A DNA stretch of 64,000 bases from Streptomyces agglomeratus (GTDB lineage: Bacteria > Actinomycetota > Actinomycetes > Streptomycetales > Streptomycetaceae), in assembly GCF_001746415.1 (NCBI RefSeq), contig NZ_MEHJ01000001.1, positions 7,942,501 to 8,006,500 of the forward strand, in the 5' to 3' direction. Position numbers and translations under genes: made by a program. The notes beneath the pieces are model-generated. The model worked only from the letters and a program-made list of their open reading frames with translations. It searched no databases and was not told the DNA's origin. Shown one piece after another: positions 58,919 to 64,000 of this stretch (its first letter is position 1; every line of letters starts with the position of its first letter).

Positions 58919-60133
58919 ATGACAGGCACAGAGGCGGCGGACACGAGGGACCAAGTCGTGGTCGGCGGGGTGGACTCGCACGCCGACACCATCCACGTCG
59001 CCGTGGTGACCGACCGGGGCGGGCACCTCACCGACGCCCAATTCCCCACCAATGCTGCCGGATACGCCGCCGCGATCGCCTTCCTGCAGGCCCACGGCAC
59101 CGTCGCTGCCGTCGGCGTGGAGGGCACGTCCTCCTACGGCTCCGGCTTCACACACGCCGCCCGGCAGGCCGGCCTGGCCGTCGTCGAGGTCAACCGGCCC
59201 GACAAGGCCGAACGCCGCAGGATCGGCAAGTCCGACCCGATCGACGCCTACGCCGCGGCCCGCGCCGTCGTCTCCGGACGCGCGACCAGCGCTCCCAAGG
59301 ACGGGGCCATCGTCGGGATACGCGCCCTGCAGACCGCCGCCCGCTCGGCGATCAAGGCTCGCACCGCGACGCTCAACCAGATCACGCACCTCCTGATCAC
59401 CGCCCCCGACGCTATCCGCGCCAAGTACACCGCCCTGTCCGGTGACAAGCGCGTCACCACCCTCGCCCGGCTCCGGCCGGCCAGCGACCCCGCGCACGCC
59501 CCGCTCCTGACAGCCCTGCGCACGCTGGCCAAGCGTGTCCAGAACCTGACCGAGGAACACACGACCCTGACCGGGGAGCTCGACCAACAGGTCACCATCC
59601 TCAACCCCGGCCTGCGCGCCGCCTACGGGGTGGGCCCGGACACCGCCACCCAGCTGCTGATCACCGCTGGCGCGAACCCGGCCCGCCTTCGCACGGAGGC
59701 TTCCTTCGCTGCCCTGTGCGGCGCGGCGCCCGTCCCCGCGTCGAGCGGGAAGACGAACCGGCACCGGCTCTCCCGGGGCGGCGACCGGGCGGCCAACGCC
59801 GCTCTCTACCGCATCGCGCTCGTGAGGATGGCCCGATGCCGGCGCACCCGCGAGTTCGTCGCCCGACAGACCGGCGCCGGACGCACGAAGAAGGAGATCA
59901 TCCGGCTGCTCAAACGCGCGATAGCCCGCGAGGTTTTCCGGCTCTTGACCACCCAGGTCCAAGTCCCCGAGATCGCGGACCTCCGTCCGGCCCGGCAGAC
60001 GAAGAACATCACTCTCACCGCCGCCGCCAACCACTTCGGCGTGTGGCCCGCCGTCATCTCCAACATCGAACGCGGCCTCCGCCGCGACGACGCCTTCGCC
60101 GATGCCTACCGCCAGTGGCTCACTGCTGCTTGA
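58919..60133 (+). CDS. IS110-family recombinase (DEDD type)
   Basis: A 404-residue recombinase. The RuvC-like DEDD domain has VVVGGVDSHADTIHVAVVTD (first Asp) and VAAVGVEGTSSYGSGF (Glu), then VNRPDKAERRRIGKSDPIDA (Asp residues). The C-terminal transposase-20 domain has NPGLRAAYGVGPDTATQLLI, LCGAAPVPASSGKTNRHRLS (the conserved serine region) and RGGDRAANAALYRIALVRMA. It acts with a bridge RNA to recombine donor and target. The frame is intact, so the element may be active. Start ATG 58919 is followed by a short alternative frame. Confidence 0.92.
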   Translation: MTGTEAADTRDQVVVGGVDSHADTIHVAVVTDRGGHLTDAQFPTNAAGYAAAIAFLQAHGTVAAVGVEGTSSYGSGFTHAARQAGLAVVEVNRPDKAERRRIGKSDPIDAYAAARAVVSGRATSAPKDGAIVGIRALQTAARSAIKARTATLNQITHLLITAPDAIRAKYTALSGDKRVTTLARLRPASDPAHAPLLTALRTLAKRVQNLTEEHTTLTGELDQQVTILNPGLRAAYGVGPDTATQLLITAGANPARLRTEASFAALCGAAPVPASSGKTNRHRLSRGGDRAANAALYRIALVRMARCRRTREFVARQTGAGRTKKEIIRLLKRAIAREVFRLLTTQVQVPEIADLRPARQTKNITLTAAANHFGVWPAVISNIERGLRRDDAFADAYRQWLTAA

Positions 60134-60151
60134 CCGACGATAGGAGCATCA

Positions 60152-60945
60152 AGGTCATGGACGGCATGGCCGAATGGCAGAACCGGCCCCTCGACCGCGT
60201 CTACCCCGTCCTGTTCGTGGACGCCATCAACGTGAAGATCAGGGACGGGAAGGTCGCGAACCGTCCGATCTACGTGGTGATGGCGGTGACCGTGGACGGC
60301 ACCCGCGACATCCTCGGCATCTGGGCCGGCGACGGCGGCGAGGGCGCCAAGTACTGGCTGCACGTGTTCACCGAGCTGAAGAACCGCGGCCTGGACGACG
60401 TGCTCATGCTCGTCTGCGACGGGCTCAAGGGCCTTCCCGAGGCTGTGGAAACCGTCTGGCCTCGCACGATTGTCCAGACGTGCGTGGTTCACCTGCTGCG
60501 CAATTCGTTCCGTTACGCCGCCCGCCAGGACTGGGACAAGGTCGCCAAGGCACTCAAGCCCGTCTACACCGCACCCAGCGAGGACGCGGCGACGGAGCGG
60601 TTCCTGGAGTTCCAGGAGTCCTGGGGAGGGAAGTATCCGGCGATCGTGAAGCTGTGGTCGGACGCCTGGGCCGAGTTCGTGCCCTTCCTCTCCTTCGACG
60701 TCGAGATACGCAAGGTCATCTGCAGCACGAACGCGATCGAGAGCGTCAACGCCCGCATCCGCAGGGCCGTCCGCGCCCGCGGGCACTTCCCCAACGAAGC
60801 CGCCGCTCTGAAGTGCATCTACATGGCGCTGATGAGCCTGGACCCGACCGGCAAGGGCCGCAAGCGGTGGACCATGCGCTGGAAGGCGCCCCTGAGCGCC
60901 TTCCAGATCGCCTTCGAAGGCCGCCTCACCCCGAGCAACAACTGA
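60152..60945 (+). pseudogene. IS256 transposase, C-terminal part
   Basis: The frame VMDGMAEWQNRPLDRVYPVL, FVDAINVKIRDGKVANRPIY, LVCDGLKGLPEAVETVWPRT, VQTCVVHLLRNSFRYAARQD and VICSTNAIESVNARIRRAVR contains the DDE residues of the mutator-type transposase. It joins the N-terminal part at 58700 once the IS110 insert is removed. Confidence 0.88.
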
Positions 60946-61018
60946 CCTTCAACAACCAAGATCAGCCGTTAAATTGACACACCCACGAGTCACAGCAAGC
61001 GCCGTTGCAGTATTAGAA

Positions 61019-61868
61019 GTCATCTCAATTGGCGAGTCTGCGATAGCAGATCAGGGTGCAGGCGATGCTTGTGAAGGCGAGGAAGTGGTCGGCTTTGCGT
61101 TCGTATCGGCGGTGGAGGCGTCGGCAGCCGGCGAGCCAGGCCATGGTGCGTTCGATGGTCCAGCGGTGGGGCCCAGTCGCTGGGAGGTTTCGATGCCCTT
61201 GCGGGCGATGCGGTGGGTGATGCCGCGCTCGCGTAACCATCGCCGCAGGTGGGCGTAGTCGTAGCCCTTGTCGGCGTGGAGCTTGTCCGGCTTGCGTCGT
61301 CGGCGTCCGCGGCGGGAGCGGATCGGCGGTATGCCCTTCACCAGGGGGATCAGAGCCTGGCTGTCGTGCAGGTTCGCGCCCGAGATTCCGACGGACAGGG
61401 GCGGTCCGGTCCGCTCGGTGATCAAGTGGATCTTCGACCCGTACTTGCCTCGGTCGACAGGATTCGGACCTGTCAGGTCCCCCTTTTCAGGGCCCGCATG
61501 TTCACCGAGTCGATCGCGCAGCGGGACCAGTCCAACTCGCCACGGGAGCCGAGTTCGTCGAGGACCAGGCGGTGCAGCTTGGCCCACACCCTGGCCTTCG
61601 TCCACTCGGCAAAGCGCCGATGGGCCGTCGCCCCTGACGGCCCGAACGACGCCGTAGGCAACTGCTGCCAGGTGCAGCCTGACGTGGCCACGAACACGAT
61701 CGCGGCCAGCACCTCTCGGTCGCCATGTCGACGCCGGCCACCGCCCTGAGGCCGCGACGGCGCCTCCGGCACCACCCGCTGGAACAACTCCCACAACTCA
61801 TCCGGCACCAGCCGCTCAACGATCCCCACCACGACCGACAGCCTACCGAACCAGCCAAATGAGATGAC
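61019..61868 (-). mobile_element. IS5-family (IS427-type) element
   Basis: Inverted ends, GTCATCTCAATTGG (61019-61032) and CCAAATGAGATGAC (61855-61868), bound an 850-base element. A TTA triplet lies close outside each end, compatible with the short target duplications of this group. One gene, in overlapping frames, is inside. Confidence 0.85.
61025..61832 (-). pseudogene. IS5-family transposase, frameshifted
   Basis: The first frame from 61832 carries VGIVERLVPDELWELFQRVV, FVATSGCTWQQLPTASFGPS and RCAIDSVNMRALKRG (first Asp). After a normal programmed-type shift near 61480, GPNPVDRGKYGSKIHLITER and LHADKGYDYAHLRRWL (second Asp) follow. A further shift near 61165, in a GGGCCCC run, separates ETSQRLG from PHRWTIERTMAWLAGCRRLH (the Glu region). 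The first shift is usual for IS427-type elements; the second probably inactivates this copy. Confidence 0.82.
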
Positions 61869-61874
61869 GTCTTA

Positions 61875-62150
61875 AGCGGCGGAGTCAGCTCGAACGGCGG
61901 AGATCGCCGCGGCCAGCTCCTCGCGGGGGATGACCGCCTCGATCTGCTCCCACATCGCGACCAGCGTGGCCACCTTCGGCGGGCGACCTCCCGGTGTCGG
62001 CGTCGACCTGCTCGGAGGTGGTGTCGAACGCGACCTTGAAGGCTCCCACGTGGTGCGCCCGGAACCTCATGGCGCTCAGTCTCTCCGCTGCTCGACACGC
62101 GCGACTTCGATTCACCTGGGTGAGTGATCGAGCGAGGTAATCGGCAGTCA
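61875..62150 (-). pseudogene. Unidentified remnant, perhaps of a transposase
   Basis: One leftward frame ends with PPKVATLVAMWEQIEAVIPR, EELAAAISAVRADSAA and a stop, preceded in another frame by RAHHVGAFKVAFDTTSEQVD. The sequence looks coding but decayed. A transposase origin is suggested by memory of similar strings and was not confirmed. Confidence 0.3.
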
Positions 62151-62367
62151 CCAGAGGGTTCCCGGACCGTAGTCAGTGGGGTTGCGCGCTTTGCCGGCGT
62201 GACGGCCAATTGGCGCACCACCGCGCTCCGAGCCTCACGAAGACCTCAGTGTGTGTAAATATGATTTCCCTGCGGTTTCCTGAGAAACGCCTCCGATCCC
62301 GAGGGCCTCGTTTGCGTTCCGGGTATCGGATTTCAGGCTTTCCTGTCCCTGATTCGTGGAGAGACTC

Positions 62368-63426
62368 ATGCGCGTTGCCGTGACTGGTGGCGGTGGTTTT
62401 CTAGGATCACACCTGTGCGAGGCGCTCCTGCGGCGTGGGGATTCCGTCGTGTGCCTGGACAATTTCTCGACCGGTGAGCCGAAGAACATCGCACATCTGA
62501 GGGAGAATCCCGCCTTCGAATTCATCCATTCTGACGTCAGCGTCGCGGCGGACGTCCCGGGGCGGATCGATGCGGTTGCGCATCTCGCGAGTCCCGCGTC
62601 GCCGCCGGACTATCTCCGGTGGCCCCTGGAGACGCTGGCTGTGGGCAGCCGTGGAACCGAGAACGTCCTCCGGTTGGCGCTGCGCCACCGCGCGCGGTTC
62701 GTGCTTGCGTCGACGAGCGAGGTGTATGGCGATCCTCTAGTCCATCCGCAGGACGAGGAGTACTGGGGGAACGTCAATCCTGTCGGGCCGCGAAGTGTCT
62801 ACGACGAGGCCAAGCGGTTCGCCGAGGCAGTTTCGGTTGCCTACCGGCGAAGCCTGGGCGTGGATGTCGGTATCCTGCGCATCTTCAACACCTACGGTCC
62901 GCGGATGCGCCCGCACGACGGTCGAGTGGTGTCCAGTTTCATTACGCAGGCGCTCAGTAGCGAGCCGTTGACGATCTACGGCGACGGGAAGCAGACGCGC
63001 AGTTTCTGCTTTGTGGATGACCTGGTCCGCGGGGTCGTCGCGATGCTCGACTCAAGTGAAGACGGGCCGTTCAATCTGGGCAATCCGGTGGAACGGACTG
63101 TCATCGAGCTCGCCGAACTCGTGCTGAAGATCACCGGTTCGACGTCGGAGGTGCGGTACTACCCGCTTCCCGTCGACGACCCGGTTCGTCGTCGCCCGCT
63201 GATCAATCGTGCCCAGGACCGGCTCGGCTGGTACCCGGACGTGGACATCGAGGACGGGTTGCGGCGGACTGTGGAGTGGTTCGCTTCCCGCCCTCAGGAC
63301 GTGGCGGTTGGTGCGGCAGCGATCAGGGGCGGCCAGCAGGACGGCGTCCCGTTCGCCGGGCCGGACAACAGCACGTCGCTCCCTGTCGCTGCGACTGCCT
63401 CACAGACTGCGGGCCCCGTGCATTGA
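62368..63426 (+). CDS. NAD-dependent nucleotide-sugar epimerase/decarboxylase
   Basis: A 352-residue extended short-chain dehydrogenase. It has the NAD-binding GGGGFLGSHLCEALLRRG, LDNFSTG after strand 2, the catalytic STSEVYGDP (Ser) and VYDEAKRFAEAV (Tyr-x-x-x-Lys), and RIFNTYGPRMRPHDGRVVSS. The DYLRWPLETL and NTYGPRM features are typical of UDP-glucuronate decarboxylases (UDP-xylose synthases), so conversion of UDP-glucuronate to UDP-xylose is the best guess; a UDP-glucose-type epimerase is an alternative. The ATG 62368 has GGAGAG nine bases upstream. A 40-residue Gly/Ala tail extends beyond the usual end. The following gene encodes a glycosyltransferase, so this is probably an exopolysaccharide operon. 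Confidence 0.9.
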   Translation: MRVAVTGGGGFLGSHLCEALLRRGDSVVCLDNFSTGEPKNIAHLRENPAFEFIHSDVSVAADVPGRIDAVAHLASPASPPDYLRWPLETLAVGSRGTENVLRLALRHRARFVLASTSEVYGDPLVHPQDEEYWGNVNPVGPRSVYDEAKRFAEAVSVAYRRSLGVDVGILRIFNTYGPRMRPHDGRVVSSFITQALSSEPLTIYGDGKQTRSFCFVDDLVRGVVAMLDSSEDGPFNLGNPVERTVIELAELVLKITGSTSEVRYYPLPVDDPVRRRPLINRAQDRLGWYPDVDIEDGLRRTVEWFASRPQDVAVGAAAIRGGQQDGVPFAGPDNSTSLPVAATASQTAGPVH

Positions 63427-63545
63427 CCATCGCCCCGGCCGGGTTTGGCGCTCGCGTGTCGCCGGGCCGGGGCGATCCCGCGCAGCCAGGGCGGCCATGA
63501 GCCATTCAGGTCGCCAAGCCGAGACGACTTCCGGAGCGCATTTTC

Positions 63546-64000
63546 ATGACGCAGGCCGAGCTAGGTTACGCAGGCCACTCTGACGCGACCGACCAACTGA
63601 TCACCGCGCCCGCCGGTCCGCACGAAGCCCTGAGTGCCCAGCTCCTTGGCCTCTCGGACGGCAACGTCGTCCGAATCCCCTCCGACGGGCCGGAGTTCGG
63701 TCTTCCACCACGCTCCCTGCGGATTCAAGCCTCGAGCTTCACTACCTCGCTCTCCCCGCTCGACCGGGTGAAGGTGGCTGCGTTGACAGCCGGCTGGGTA
63801 GTGTGCCTGGTCTGGTTCTGGACATGGTGGCTGCAGCCCGAGCACCGGATCAGCTGGGTAGGGCTGGCTGTGAACAGCGCGCTGTTGATGTACCTGGCAC
63901 TCATTCCCCTGCACTTCCTCGTCGCGGTCCTGCGCCTTCGCAGGTTCAATCCGGAGATCGAGGTGCCACCCGTGAGGGCCGCGTTCGTGGTGACCCGCGC
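63546..64000 (+). CDS. Membrane glycosyltransferase, N-terminal part (runs off the window)
   Basis: The frame from ATG 63546 is open to the window end (151 codons). It starts with a soluble segment of about 75 residues, then two helices (VKVAALTAGWVVCLVWFWTW and VNSALLMYLALIPLHFLVAV), then RLRRFNPEIEVPPVRAAFVV and TR. This is the beginning of a processive family 2 glycosyltransferase (cellulose-synthase-like), in which the last segment leads into the nucleotide-sugar-binding domain. It probably works with the UDP-sugar enzyme encoded upstream. The assignment rests on the start region only. Confidence 0.65.
   Translation, partial: MTQAELGYAGHSDATDQLITAPAGPHEALSAQLLGLSDGNVVRIPSDGPEFGLPPRSLRIQASSFTTSLSPLDRVKVAALTAGWVVCLVWFWTWWLQPEHRISWVGLAVNSALLMYLALIPLHFLVAVLRLRRFNPEIEVPPVRAAFVVTR

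Larger units (their letters stand above)
58701..60151 (+). mobile_element. IS110-family element
   Basis: Comparison with the expected uninterrupted IS256 sequence (ACCGACA then AGGTCATGG) puts the ends at 58700/58701 and 60151/60152, within a base. The element has one recombinase gene, a 218-base leader and only about 18 bases after the stop, the layout of the IS110 group (long leader side). There are no terminal inverted repeats. Confidence 0.85.
58158..60980 (+). mobile_element. IS256-family element interrupted by IS110
   Basis: An IS256-type element with related ends, GTGTCTAATCAACGGCGGAT at 58158 and the complement of GTGTCAATTTAACGGCTGAT at about 60980. Its transposase gene is split by a 1.45-kb IS110 element at 58701-60151. 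Without the IS110 insert it would be about 1.37 kb. Confidence 0.85.

Overview
The window is very GC-rich, with GTG and TTG starts, ATGA-type gene overlaps and families typical of Streptomyces (SCO-type small proteins, a Rv1733c-like protein, ricin-type lectin, DUF6207, helicase-associated repeats). The density of insertion sequences, truncated genes and nested insertions suggests a chromosome arm or a linear plasmid. No rRNA, tRNA or CRISPR array was seen.

Region by region. (1) 0.2-12 kb: a dormancy/redox-stress neighbourhood resembling an actinobacterial DosR-regulon island: DUF2231 protein, frameshifted folE, DUF488 protein, Rv1733c-like protein, an actin-like ATPase, two tandem DksA/TraR zinc-finger proteins, a NarX/DevS-type kinase with its LuxR-type regulator, a SecD-SecF fusion, and truncated DUF421 and site-2 protease genes. 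(2) 12-18.5 kb: remnants of an IS3 element, a tyrosine recombinase, an IS4-type transposase and others, interspersed with intact lectin, VOC and cytochrome P450 genes. (3) 18.5-48.3 kb: an old minus-strand operon encoding a methyltransferase, a Nudix-kinase (APH) fusion, a GNAT-Nudix fusion, a VanX-like dipeptidase and a second methyltransferase. Two Tn554-like elements have split it. Element 1 (19028-26605) lies in the dipeptidase gene and carries three tyrosine recombinases, a small HTH/coiled-coil protein and a leucine-rich-repeat-variant protein. Element 2 (28487-46931, about 18.4 kb) lies in the Nudix-kinase gene. It carries the same recombinase gene order at one end. At the other end it carries a one-module highly reducing polyketide synthase with a C-methyltransferase domain, a thioesterase, an MFS exporter and a cold-shock gene. 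Removing each element and one copy of its short core restores a single open frame (218 and 481 codons).

(4) 48.3-57.8 kb: small proteins, an IS481 element, helicase and lamin-tail remnants, a secreted HNH nuclease, and an AT-richer ECF sigma factor behind a small membrane protein. (5) 57.8-62.2 kb: IS nesting. An ISAs1 remnant abuts an IS256 element that is interrupted by an IS110 element. The 218-nt leader of the IS110 element looks like a bridge RNA whose right target guide matches the actual insertion flank. An IS5-type element follows. (6) 62.4-64 kb: a nucleotide-sugar epimerase/decarboxylase and the start of a membrane glycosyltransferase, probably exopolysaccharide genes.

The most notable system is the proposed Tn554-like transposon carrying a polyketide pathway. 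All functions are read from sequence motifs only; no database search was run.
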